A DNA stretch of 32,408 nt from Flavobacteriaceae bacterium UBA2540 (lineage in GTDB: Bacteria > Bacteroidota > Bacteroidia > Flavobacteriales > Flavobacteriaceae): contig DDMS01000009.1 in assembly GCA_002340765.1 (NCBI GenBank), forward strand, positions 1 through 32,408, read 5' to 3'. The notes below the pieces were generated by a model that had not been told where the DNA came from, did no database searches, and saw only the letters and a list, made by a program, of their open reading frames with translations. This document shows, one piece after another, positions 8,482-15,525 of the stretch; position 1 is the stretch's first letter; the number at the start of each line of letters is the position of its first letter. The position numbers were made by a program, and so were the translations under genes.

Positions 8482-9921
8482 TTAAAATGGAGATTTTTTG
8501 AAAATTCTTAATCCAATAAATGTGAACAATCCATTGATTATTAGAAGTGCAAATCCAAAATCAAAACCGAAAGTTTCTAAGAAAAAAAGATTCGCGAAGT
8601 AAGTTAATATGGGAGAGAGAATGCAAATCAGGGGCACCATTTTGTCCTTTACTTCAAACTTTGTAAACAATCCAAAAGCATACAATCCCAGCAATGGACC
8701 ATATGTATAGTTGGCGAATGTGAAGATTTTAGCAATCACACTTTCATCAGCAATAAAATATTTAAAAATCAATATGGTTGCTACTAAAACTAAGGAAAAC
8801 AACACATGAATTTGCTTGCGAATTTTTTCTTGGTCTGACTCATTTTTCTTTTTGTCTATTTGCAAAATATCTATGCTAAATGAAGTTGTCAAGGAAGTGA
8901 GTGCAGAATCAGCACTCGAATATGCCGCTGCTATCAATCCTAAAATAAAGAAAACCGCAATTGAAAAACCTAACGTTCCATTGGTGGCAATCATTGGAAA
9001 TAGTTGGTCTTTGTGAGTATCAAAACCATTTTTTTGAGCATAATCTGTTAATAATATCCCCAAAGCCAAAAAGAAAAAATTAACAATGACCAATACAATC
9101 GTAAACCAAAACATATTTTTTTGAGCGTCTTTTAAGTTTCTGCATGTCAAGTTTTTTTGCATCATATCTTGATCCAAACCTGTCATCACAATTGCTATAA
9201 ATGTTCCAGCTAAAAACTGTTTCCAAAAAAAATTTCCTGCTTTTATATCTTCAAAAAAGAAGATTTTTGAATACTCACTTTCGGAAACATAGGAAAAAAT
9301 ATTGGAGATATTGAGTTCATCAGAAATGGTATAAATACAAACTCCAACAGCAATTAACATGAACAATGTTTGCAAGGTATCTGTCCAAACAATCGTTTTG
9401 ATACCGCCTTTAAAGGTATAAATCCAAATTAATAAAATGGTGATGCAAACCGTTACCCAAAAAGGAATTCCATACGCATCAAACAGGATAATTTGCAACA
9501 CATTTGCCACTAAAAATAAACGAAATGAAGCGCCAATTGTTCTGGAAAGCAAGAAAAAACTTGCGCCAGTTTTGTAGGAATATTCACCGAAACGACCTTG
9601 TAAATAGGTGTAAATGGAGGTTAAATTGAGTCTATAATATAATGGTAACAGCGCCAATCCAATCACTGCATAACCTACAATATAACCCAAAACCATTTGC
9701 ATATAACTCATGCTTTGCGCTTCAACCCAACCAGGAACTGAGATAAAAGTTACACCCGAAAGTGAAGCTCCAATCATTCCAAAAGCCACTAAATACCAAG
9801 GTGAAGCATTATTTGCTTTGAAAAAAGTTGAATTATTGGCTGATTTTCCTGTGAAATAAGAAATTAAAATCAATACTGAAAAATACCCAAAAATTAAGAG
9901 TATGATATAAATTGGTTGCAT
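8482..9921 (-). CDS. Sodium:solute symporter (SSS family)
   Basis: A 479-residue polytopic membrane protein with about 13 hydrophobic helices, the number and length usual for the SSSF/LeuT-fold family. Typical segments include GASLSGVTFISVPGWVEAQ near residue 52, TFKGGIKTIVWTDTLQ near 170, GLDQDMMQKNLTCRN near 249 and AAYSSADSALTSLTTSFSID near 332. These correspond to the SSS signature regions, with the Ser/Thr-rich helix 8 region that forms the Na2 site in characterised members. The substrate (sugar, carboxylate, sialic acid, other) cannot be read from sequence. It appears monocistronic: an IS scar lies downstream, and recR is divergent upstream across a repeat-filled gap. ATG 9921 is well supported by the membrane-spanning start MQPIYIILLIFGYFSV. 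Confidence 0.92.
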   Translation of the reverse strand: MQPIYIILLIFGYFSVLILISYFTGKSANNSTFFKANNASPWYLVAFGMIGASLSGVTFISVPGWVEAQSMSYMQMVLGYIVGYAVIGLALLPLYYRLNLTSIYTYLQGRFGEYSYKTGASFFLLSRTIGASFRLFLVANVLQIILFDAYGIPFWVTVCITILLIWIYTFKGGIKTIVWTDTLQTLFMLIAVGVCIYTISDELNISNIFSYVSESEYSKIFFFEDIKAGNFFWKQFLAGTFIAIVMTGLDQDMMQKNLTCRNLKDAQKNMFWFTIVLVIVNFFFLALGILLTDYAQKNGFDTHKDQLFPMIATNGTLGFSIAVFFILGLIAAAYSSADSALTSLTTSFSIDILQIDKKKNESDQEKIRKQIHVLFSLVLVATILIFKYFIADESVIAKIFTFANYTYGPLLGLYAFGLFTKFEVKDKMVPLICILSPILTYFANLFFLETFGFDFGFALLIINGLFTFIGLRIFKKSPF

Positions 9922-9946
9922 TTATAAATTAAAAATTACGAATGAT

Positions 9947-9978
9947 GAATTACGAATTACGAATTACGAATTACGAAT
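9947..9978 (+). repeat. Tandem heptamer repeat (GAATTAC x4.6)
   Basis: Four perfect copies of GAATTAC (from 9947, 9954, 9961 and 9968) plus GAAT. A degenerate copy lies upstream (ATTACGAATGAT from about 9935). It lies just upstream of the symporter start, in its presumed leader/promoter region. Confidence 0.9.
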
Positions 9979-10038
9979 ATAGTTTTTTTATAGAATAGAA
10001 AAGTGAAATAAAAAAATCAACTAAAACTATTTTTATTT

Positions 10039-10138
10039 TCCTGCAAGTTCTTTTTTTTGACCTTGTAGGTTTTTCAAATATAAATTTACTCCACAAGGTT
10101 TAAATTTACACCTACAAGGTTTTGAAAACCTTGCAGGA
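10039..10138. repeat. Palindromic intergenic element with nested arms
   Basis: Outer arms TCCTGCAAG (10039-10047) and CTTGCAGGA (10130-10138) are perfect reverse complements. Inner arms ACCTTGTAGG (10060-10069) and CCTACAAGGT (10111-10120) are also perfect. An additional CCACAAGGTTTAAA lies in between. The word CCTxCAAGGTTTT therefore occurs several times in both orientations. It resembles a small non-autonomous repeat of the REP/MITE kind between symporter and recR. Confidence 0.75.
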
Positions 10139-10187
10139 GAGTTTTATTTTCTTTAATCACAATAGCAAAAAATACCGTCTGAAATTG

Positions 10188-10195
10188 TAATTTTG
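10188..10195 (+). promoter_or_regulatory. Candidate -7 element of recR
   Basis: TAATTTTG matches TAnnTTTG and ends only 6 nt before the ATG at 10202. Transcription would therefore begin at or next to the start codon, implying a leaderless message. No TTG is seen at the -33 position. Confidence 0.4.
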
Positions 10196-10201
10196 CCAAC
10201 T

Positions 10202-10819
10202 ATGGATTTTTCATCAAAATTATTAGAAAATGCGGTAAACGAAATGTCAAGATTGCCAGGAATTGGCAAAAGAACAGCATTGCGTTTGGTGTTGCATCTA
10301 TTAAAACAGCCTAAAGAAAATACTACTTATTTATCAGAAGCAATATTGCATTTGAGAAATGATGTAAAAAACTGCGAAAAATGTCATAATATTTCTGATA
10401 CAGTTTTGTGCGCTATCTGTAATAATCCCAAGCGAAATTCTGACATTGTGTGCGTTGTTGAAGATATTAGAGATGTAATGGCGATAGAAAGTACGTCTCA
10501 ATTCAATGGATTGTATCATGTTTTGGGAGGGAAAATTTCTCCCATTGAAGGAATTGGACCTCAAAATTTAAAAATTGATTCATTGGTAAAAAAGGTTTCC
10601 GATGGCGAAATAAAAGAGCTGATTTTTGCGTTAAGTTCCACTATGGAAGGTGATACCACCAATTTTTACATTTACAAACAAATCGAAAAATACGAAATCA
10701 CCATTTCAACTATTGCAAGAGGAATTTCAGTAGGAGACGAATTAGAATATGCTGACGAAATTACATTAGGCAGAAGCATTGTGCATAGAATTCCTTTTGA
10801 TCAAAGTATTAGGGGTTAG
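10202..10819 (+). CDS. recR: Recombination protein RecR
   Basis: RecR works with RecO (and RecF) to load RecA on gapped DNA. The 205-residue protein has the helix-hairpin-helix near residues 15-35 (LPGIGKRTALRLVLHLL) and the four-cysteine zinc site C58, C61, C70, C73. The Toprim domain (CVVEDIRDVMAIE near 85, then GGKISPIEGIGP near 109) and the C-terminal ARGISVGDELEYAD segment complete it. I use the ATG at 10202, which gives MDFSSKLLENAV. A TTG at 10193 is in frame but lies within the presumed promoter word. It converges on hemJ, with a short heptamer repeat in the gap. Confidence 0.96.
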   Translation: MDFSSKLLENAVNEMSRLPGIGKRTALRLVLHLLKQPKENTTYLSEAILHLRNDVKNCEKCHNISDTVLCAICNNPKRNSDIVCVVEDIRDVMAIESTSQFNGLYHVLGGKISPIEGIGPQNLKIDSLVKKVSDGEIKELIFALSSTMEGDTTNFYIYKQIEKYEITISTIARGISVGDELEYADEITLGRSIVHRIPFDQSIRG

Positions 10820-10824
10820 TTTTT

Positions 10825-10852
10825 AACAACTAAACACCAAAAACTAAAAACT
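10825..10852 (+). repeat. Degenerate heptamer repeat (AAAAACT type)
   Basis: Four consecutive 7-mers in register after the recR stop: AACAACT, AAACACC, AAAAACT, AAAAACT. Same 7-bp period as repeats at 9947, 12616, 13151, 19524 and 19962, but a different word. Confidence 0.65.
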
Positions 10853-10865
10853 AATTCTCTTTATC

Positions 10866-11405
10866 CTAAGATTTTTTTGAGCGAATTCTATTGTAGAGTC
10901 TGATTCCTAGCATCAAAACGATTCCGAAAACAAAAATCCCAACCACTCCCCAAATCCAATTAATTGCGCTTTGTAAAGTCACTAAAAAGATCACTGCAAA
11001 TAGAATAATAGTGGCAACTTCATTCCAAATACGGAGTTTAAAAGCGGAATATTTGATAACGTCATTTTGCAATTGACTATATATTCGTTGACAAGAATAA
11101 TGGTAAAAATACAATGCCAATACAAAAGTTAATTTTACATGCATCCAAGGCATTGTGAGGAAATATGGGTTTTTATAAAGAATCCAAAATGCAAAAAAAC
11201 TTGCCAAAATTGCAGAAGGCCAAGTGATAATATACCACAATCTTTTGCTCATCAATTTGTATTGAGTTTGTAAAATTTGCTTATCAGGTTGTGGTTTACT
11301 TTCAGCTTCCACATGATAAATAAACAAACGAACAATATAAAATAATCCTGCAAACCAAGTAATAACAAATATGATGTGTAATGCTTTTATGTATAAAAAA
11401 TCCAT
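10866..11405 (-). CDS. hemJ: Protoporphyrinogen IX oxidase, HemJ type
   Basis: HemJ oxidises protoporphyrinogen IX to protoporphyrin IX in the membrane. The 179-residue protein has about four to five hydrophobic helices. Its N-terminus KALHIIFVITWFAGLFYIVR contains the conserved His (residue 10) and the W-x-AGLFY signature of the HemJ/UPF0093 (CopD-like) family, followed by RLFIYHVEAE. The LMSKRLWYIITWPSAI and PWMHVKLTFVLALYFYH segments (conserved His and Lys) are typical. It lies downstream of hemH on the same strand with 91 bp between them, in the left arm of the heme supercluster. This context removes the ambiguity between HemJ and other small CopD-like proteins. Confidence 0.92.
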   Translation of the reverse strand: MDFLYIKALHIIFVITWFAGLFYIVRLFIYHVEAESKPQPDKQILQTQYKLMSKRLWYIITWPSAILASFFAFWILYKNPYFLTMPWMHVKLTFVLALYFYHYSCQRIYSQLQNDVIKYSAFKLRIWNEVATIILFAVIFLVTLQSAINWIWGVVGIFVFGIVLMLGIRLYNRIRSKKS

Positions 11406-11428
11406 TTGATAAAGTTAGTTTAAAAGTT

Positions 11429-11460
11429 GCAAAGTTCCAAAGTTTCGGGGTGGCAAAGTT
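11429..11460. repeat. Octamer-type short repeat
   Basis: In register every 8 bp: GCAAAGTT, CCAAAGTT, TCGGGGTG, GCAAAGTT. It fills the gap between hemH and hemJ. Confidence 0.6.
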
Positions 11461-11496
11461 TTGGTTTGGCTAAAAAAAACAACCAAAAACCACCAA

Positions 11497-12516
11497 CTAT
11501 GAAATATTTTTCCAGTCATTGATCCAAGAAACCATCACATCAACCCAATCATCATTGTCATTCATACAAGGAATGTGTTTGTAATTTGTTCCTCCAGCTT
11601 CCAAAAATTCCTCTTTTCCTTCCATGGCAATTTCTTCCAACGTTTCTAGACAATCAGAAACAAAAGCAGGTGTCACAACCACTAGTTTCTTTTTGCCTAA
11701 TTCAGGGAATTTTTCCAATTCAAAGTCTGTGTATGGTTTTAGCCAAGGGTCTTTTAACAAACGAGATTGAAAAGAATTGCTGTGATTGGTTTCGTTCAAC
11801 CCCAATTCTTTGGCAATCGCTTTTGTAGTTTCAAAACATTGATGTCTGTAACAAGTATGATGTGCCACTGAATTTCGCTCACAACAAGAGCCATCTAATT
11901 TGCAATGACTTTTTGTTGGATCCGATTTTTTGATATGTCTTTCAGGAATTCCATGATATGAAAACAATACATGATCATAGTCAAAACCTTTTAAATGATT
12001 GGCAATATTGCTGCTCATCGCTTTGATATACGCTGGTTTGTTATAAAAAGGAGGCAACACATCTAAAATGATATTTGGATATTTTTCAGCAATAATTTCT
12101 TCAGCTTTTACTACCACAGTTTCAAAAGATGACATCGCATAATGTGGATATAAAGGCACTAAAAAGATTTCAGTAACACCTTTATCAACCAAATTTTTAA
12201 TTCCTTTTTCCATACTCATAGAGCCATAACGCATCGCAAGTTCAACAGGAATATTGATTTTTTGTTTGATTTTTTCCGTAAATCTTTCCGAAATGACCAC
12301 TAATGGAGAACCTTCATCCCACCAAATTTTTTTGTACGCTTTTGCTGATTTTTTTGGACGAAAATTCAAAATAATTCCTTTGATTAAAACGTAGCGTTTC
12401 CAATAATCAATGTCAATGACACGTTCGTCCATTAAAAACTCATCCAGATATTTTTTAACATCTTTGATCTCTGTTGAGTCTGGTGATCCTAAATTGTTTA
12501 ATAATATTCCTTTCAT
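11497..12516 (-). CDS. hemH: Ferrochelatase
   Basis: HemH inserts Fe2+ into protoporphyrin IX, the last step of heme synthesis. The 339-residue protein starts with MKGILLNNLGSPDS, carries LAMRYGSM near 93 and YPHYAMSSFET near 123. The catalytic His is H188 in FSYHGIPERH, and the conserved acidic helix is CLETLEEIAMEG near 289. A cysteine-rich insert lies between about 205 and 227 (C205, C211, C212, C222, C227). It is typical of Bacteroidetes-type enzymes as I remember them, but its role, perhaps metal binding, is not evident from sequence. The leader just upstream of the ATG is made of an octamer repeat. The protein lacks a membrane anchor. Co-oriented with araC-trmH upstream and hemJ downstream. 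Confidence 0.96.
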   Translation of the reverse strand: MKGILLNNLGSPDSTEIKDVKKYLDEFLMDERVIDIDYWKRYVLIKGIILNFRPKKSAKAYKKIWWDEGSPLVVISERFTEKIKQKINIPVELAMRYGSMSMEKGIKNLVDKGVTEIFLVPLYPHYAMSSFETVVVKAEEIIAEKYPNIILDVLPPFYNKPAYIKAMSSNIANHLKGFDYDHVLFSYHGIPERHIKKSDPTKSHCKLDGSCCERNSVAHHTCYRHQCFETTKAIAKELGLNETNHSNSFQSRLLKDPWLKPYTDFELEKFPELGKKKLVVVTPAFVSDCLETLEEIAMEGKEEFLEAGGTNYKHIPCMNDNDDWVDVMVSWINDWKNIS

Positions 12517-12522
12517 GGTAAG

Positions 12523-12569
12523 GTTTAAAAGCTTAAAAGTTTAAAAGTTTCAAGTTTAAAAGTTGAAAA
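12523..12569. repeat. Octamer repeat in the hemH leader
   Basis: Six consecutive units of about 8 bp on the plus strand: GTTTAAAA, GCTTAAAA, GTTTAAAA, GTTTCAA, GTTTAAAA, GTTGAAAA. They end 6 nt upstream of the hemH start codon, so they would form its 5' leader and replace any recognisable Shine-Dalgarno. Confidence 0.8.
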
Positions 12570-12578
12570 CCTCTTGTC

Positions 12579-12599
12579 ATTCTGAACTTGTTTCAGAAT
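12579..12599. repeat. Short hairpin element between trmH and hemH
   Basis: ATTCTGAA (12579-12586) and TTCAGAAT (12592-12599) are perfect 8-bp arms around a CTTGT loop, within TGTCATTCTGAACTTG. It resembles a dispersed intergenic word I associate with Flavobacteria. It has no U-tract, so it is probably not an intrinsic terminator. Confidence 0.65.
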
Positions 12600-12615
12600 C
12601 TTATTTTTAATTTTC

Positions 12616-12643
12616 GCTAAAAGCTAAAAGCCAATAGCTAATT
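12616..12643 (+). repeat. Heptamer repeat (GCTAAAA type) overlapping the trmH stop
   Basis: Four 7-mers in register: GCTAAAA, GCTAAAA, GCCAATA, GCTAATT. The trmH stop codon (12638-12640, minus strand) lies inside the last unit. Related to the repeats at 19524 and 19962. Confidence 0.8.
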
Positions 12644-13141
12644 TCCTAATTGATTTGTAATTTCATACAATACAATTGCCAAACTATGAATCACATTCAT
12701 GCTTGAATTTCTTCCGTACATTGGGATTGCAATGGTGAAATCTGTCAAACTTACATTTGAAATTCCATTTCTCTCACTTCCCAAAATTAATGCGATTTTT
12801 TCATAATTTTTAAAATTAAAATCTTGAATATTTATGCTTTTATCAGTAATTTCTATACCAATAATAGTGTAACCAAGTTGTTTTAAAATGATGATTTTTT
12901 TGTCAAAATCACTATAAAATTCACATTCAATTTGATTGAAAGTATTTCTTGCAGTTTTTACCACTTTTGTATTTTCAATAAACGGTGAGCTTTCGTGTAA
13001 AAAAATTTTTTCTGCACCAAAACTTTCTGCAACACGAAAACACATACCAATATTTTCAGGGGTTCTTATGGCATCACAAACAATCGAAATTGGAAATTTT
13101 TGTTGTTTATTTTTTAAATCTCTATGTGTTAGTTGTTTCAA
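12638..13141 (-). CDS. TrmH/SpoU-family RNA 2'-O-methyltransferase
   Basis: A small (167-residue) SPOUT-fold methyltransferase. Motif 1 is seen as RTPENIGMCFRVAESFG near 26-42, motif 2 as ALILGSERNGIS near 117-128 and motif 3 as IPMYGRNSSMNVIHSLAIVL near 139-158. Together they form the knotted SAM-binding site of TrmH-type enzymes, which methylate a ribose 2'-OH in tRNA or rRNA; the exact target is unknown. No ATG is in frame near the N-terminus. The start that restores the usual MKQLTH beginning is a TTG at 13141, so initiation may be weak. Lying between araC and hemH on the same strand, it is probably co-transcribed with them, although no functional link to heme is known to me. Confidence 0.87.
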   Translation of the reverse strand: MKQLTHRDLKNKQQKFPISIVCDAIRTPENIGMCFRVAESFGAEKIFLHESSPFIENTKVVKTARNTFNQIECEFYSDFDKKIIILKQLGYTIIGIEITDKSINIQDFNFKNYEKIALILGSERNGISNVSLTDFTIAIPMYGRNSSMNVIHSLAIVLYEITNQLGN

Positions 13142-13150
13142 GGTTTGTTT

Positions 13151-13164
13151 GTTAGTTGTTAGTT
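13151..13164. repeat. Heptamer repeat GTTAGTT x2
   Basis: Two perfect 7-mers (13151-13157 and 13158-13164), followed by degenerate units in the same register. They fill the gap between the araC stop and the trmH start. Confidence 0.6.
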
Positions 13165-13193
13165 CATGGTTTTTGTTTGATGGTTTCAGTGGA

Positions 13194-14075
13194 TTAGCTC
13201 AAAGACTGTAAATATTTTTTTGGAGTAATTCCAAACTTTTTTTTAAAAGCGGCAATAAAGTGACTTGCAGAACTGTATCCTAATTGATTACCAACTTCAT
13301 TGACATTATATTGGTTTGTTTCTAGTAATTTTCTTGAATGTTCCATTTTGTAATCAAACAAAAAACTATATACAGTGTCTCCATAAATTTGTTTAAATCC
13401 TTCCTTTAACTTCTTAATATTCAGTCCAATTTCATTTGCTAGTTCTTGTAAACTTGGTGGTTCAGCCATTCTTGAAATGATGATCTCTTTGGCTTTTCTG
13501 ATTTTTAAAACGTTTTGTTCATCCACCAAAAATGGACAATATTCACCAATTGTTGTTTCATCTTTTTGAAAATGCAAGCTCAATAATTCATAAATTTTGC
13601 CTTTCACATACAATTCTCTGACAGAGCTATTCACTTTTGTATTGATAATTTGTTGTAAAACAATGGCTACAGTTGGCTTTATTTCTTTGTCATCATAATA
13701 TTTTTTATTGCTATTTTCATCACTTAAAAATGAAATGTATCCTGATTCTTTCGAAAAAAGTGAATGAAATTTTTCAATCGAAATTAAAATCGAAATTAAG
13801 GTTGTTTTTGGGTGAATTTCTAAATTTATCGGCAATGTTCTTTGCGGATTGTACAATAAAATAGAACGATTATCCAAAACATCAAAAGAATAATTGCTAT
13901 TATTAAAAAAAAACTTCGAATTTCCTCTTAAACAAAAATGTAATTGAATAAAAGTACTGTTGATGGTTCTTTCAAATGTTTGTTTTTCAGCACTTTCATT
14001 TTGAAAATGGAGGATATAAAAACCATTCTCTAGGTTGACTTCTTCAATGGTACTTTCTCCGACATTTTTAATCAT
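13194..14075 (-). CDS. AraC-family transcriptional regulator (PchR-like)
   Basis: A 293-residue regulator. The N-terminal part (about 10-180) is a probable ligand or oligomerisation domain without close signature motifs. The C-terminal part (about 191-293) is a two-helix-turn-helix AraC/XylS domain: first helix pair SLQELANEIGLNIKKLKEGF (208-227), second VGNQLGYSSASHFIAAFKKK (261-280), then FGITPKKYL. The wording KLKEGFKQIYGDTVYSFL resembles PchR-type regulators, which usually respond to siderophores or iron in their systems. It heads a minus-strand group araC-trmH-hemH-hemJ and is divergent from hemA across 204 bp holding two palindromes. That makes it the obvious candidate regulator of heme synthesis, but ligand and target are inferred only from position. 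Confidence 0.88.
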   Translation of the reverse strand: MIKNVGESTIEEVNLENGFYILHFQNESAEKQTFERTINSTFIQLHFCLRGNSKFFFNNSNYSFDVLDNRSILLYNPQRTLPINLEIHPKTTLISILISIEKFHSLFSKESGYISFLSDENSNKKYYDDKEIKPTVAIVLQQIINTKVNSSVRELYVKGKIYELLSLHFQKDETTIGEYCPFLVDEQNVLKIRKAKEIIISRMAEPPSLQELANEIGLNIKKLKEGFKQIYGDTVYSFLFDYKMEHSRKLLETNQYNVNEVGNQLGYSSASHFIAAFKKKFGITPKKYLQSLS

Positions 14076-14126
14076 ATGAAACTTTTTTTGATGGTTTTCT
14101 TTTATTTAGAATCATTCTATATAAAT

Positions 14127-14140
14127 AGCTTTTAAAAGCT
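14127..14140. promoter_or_regulatory. Perfect 14-bp palindrome, candidate operator (araC side)
   Basis: AGCTTTTAAAAGCT is self-complementary and lies between the candidate araC -7 element (14152-14159, minus strand) and the araC ATG. In that reading it is in or near the transcribed leader, fitting autoregulation. Confidence 0.45.
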
Positions 14141-14151
14141 TGATATCCTCG

Positions 14152-14159
14152 CAAAAATA
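14152..14159 (-). promoter_or_regulatory. Candidate -7 element of araC
   Basis: Minus-strand TATTTTTG matches TAnnTTTG. A start near 14146 would give a leader of about 70 nt. No TTG is at the -33 position, in keeping with an activator-dependent or weak promoter. Confidence 0.4.
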
Positions 14160-14213
14160 ACTATTTACAGAGGTTTTTTTATTAAAATTTTATTAAAAAA
14201 CAGTGAACGTTAT

Positions 14214-14227
14214 TAAAAGTACTTTTA
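14214..14227. promoter_or_regulatory. Perfect 14-bp palindrome, candidate operator (hemA side)
   Basis: TAAAAGTACTTTTA is self-complementary. It ends 27 bp before the candidate hemA -7 word, roughly -54 to -41 relative to the predicted start, which is where class-I/II activators typically bind. Shares the CTTTTA/TAAAAG half-site with the palindrome at 14127. Confidence 0.5.
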
Positions 14228-14254
14228 GCGATACTTTTTCTAATAAATCCTTTT

Positions 14255-14262
14255 TAATTTTG
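14255..14262 (+). promoter_or_regulatory. Candidate -7 element of the hemA operon
   Basis: TAATTTTG matches TAnnTTTG, 17 nt before the hemA ATG. The -33 region has no TTG, consistent with a need for an activator. Confidence 0.5.
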
Positions 14263-14279
14263 TACCACTTTTAAGAAAT

Positions 14280-15515
14280 ATGCAAGAGATTAAACAAAAG
14301 TATTTTTATAACATTGGTGTAAGTTACAAAAAAGCAGACATAACAATTCGCGGGAAATTTTCTTTATCAAAGGAAAATCAAATTGCACTATTGAATATAG
14401 CAAAGGAAAGAGGATTTGATGGTGTTTTTGTAATTTCAACCTGCAACAGAACTGAAATTAGTGGTTTTGCAGAGCGCCCTTGTCAATTAATTGAGCTTTT
14501 GTGTGAGTTAACTGAAGGTTCAATTCAAGAATTTACAAAGGTTTCTAATATTTATAAAGAAAGTGAAGCAATTGATCAATTATTCAGAATTGGAACAGGA
14601 TTAGAGAGCCAAATTTTGGGCGATTACGAAATTGTTGGGCAATTGAAACAGTCCTTTAAATTGGCAAAATCTCAAAAAACAACCAATTCTTTCACAGAAA
14701 GACTTTTAAACAGCGTTTTTCAGGCTAGTAAACGTGTAAAAAATGAGACCAAATTAAGTTCGGGAACAACCTCAGTTTCTTACGCAGCTGTTCAATATAT
14801 CATCAAAAATGTTCCAAATTTCAACACTAAAAATATTTTGGTTTTTGGATTGGGAAAAATGGGAAAATATACTTGTAAAAATTTGGCAGAATACTCAAAG
14901 AATTCAAATGTTTGTTTAATCAACAGAACTGAAGAAAAAGCTACTGAATTTATTAAAGATTACAAGTCTATAAGAAAAGGAACCATCGAAAACCTAATTT
15001 CTGAAATTGAAAAAACAGATATTTTGATTGTTTCAACAGGTGCTGAAAAACCAACAATTACCAAAAATCATATCTCAAAAAAGAAAGAATTATTGATTTT
15101 AGACTTGTCAATGCCAGAAAATGTATCTTTGAATCTTGTTGATTACAAGGGAGTTACTTTGATAAATATTGATGAACTTTCTAAAATTACTGATGAAACG
15201 TTGTCTATTCGTCAACGAGAAATTCCGTTTGCTGAAGCAATTATTGAAACTCACAAAAATGAATTTAATGATTGGCAAAATCAACGCAAGTATACACCTA
15301 CAATTACTGCACTAAAAAATTCTTTAGAGAATATTAAAAATGATGAAATCAAATTTCAGAGAAAAAAAATACCTAATTTTGACGAACATCAAGCAGAAAT
15401 TATTTCTTCAAGAATCATTCAAAAAATAACGACACAATTTGTAAAACATTTGAAAGAAGAGGGAATTTCAGCTTCACAAAGTATTCAAGTTATCAATAAG
15501 GTATTTCAATCTTAA
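14280..15515 (+). CDS. hemA: Glutamyl-tRNA reductase
   Basis: HemA reduces glutamate on tRNA(Glu) to glutamate-1-semialdehyde with NADPH, the committed step of C5-pathway tetrapyrrole synthesis and the usual control point. The 411-residue protein has the catalytic cysteine C55 in VISTCNRTEI and the family helix GLESQILGDYEIVGQLKQSF near 109-128. The NADPH loop VFGLGKMGKYT follows near 189, then LDLSMPENV near 276, and a C-terminal dimerisation helix region carries the HLKEEG stretch. The N-terminal GVSYKKADITIRGKFS replaces the more usual HKTAP version but keeps the pattern. It is the first gene of the right arm of the supercluster. hemC-hemD follows after 10 bp. Confidence 0.95.
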   Translation: MQEIKQKYFYNIGVSYKKADITIRGKFSLSKENQIALLNIAKERGFDGVFVISTCNRTEISGFAERPCQLIELLCELTEGSIQEFTKVSNIYKESEAIDQLFRIGTGLESQILGDYEIVGQLKQSFKLAKSQKTTNSFTERLLNSVFQASKRVKNETKLSSGTTSVSYAAVQYIIKNVPNFNTKNILVFGLGKMGKYTCKNLAEYSKNSNVCLINRTEEKATEFIKDYKSIRKGTIENLISEIEKTDILIVSTGAEKPTITKNHISKKKELLILDLSMPENVSLNLVDYKGVTLINIDELSKITDETLSIRQREIPFAEAIIETHKNEFNDWQNQRKYTPTITALKNSLENIKNDEIKFQRKKIPNFDEHQAEIISSRIIQKITTQFVKHLKEEGISASQSIQVINKVFQS

Positions 15516-15525
15516 TAAATTTTTC

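Noticed and set aside
9947..9978. GAATTAC array as a CRISPR
   Set aside because: Units are 7 bp and directly adjacent without spacers, and no cas gene is present.
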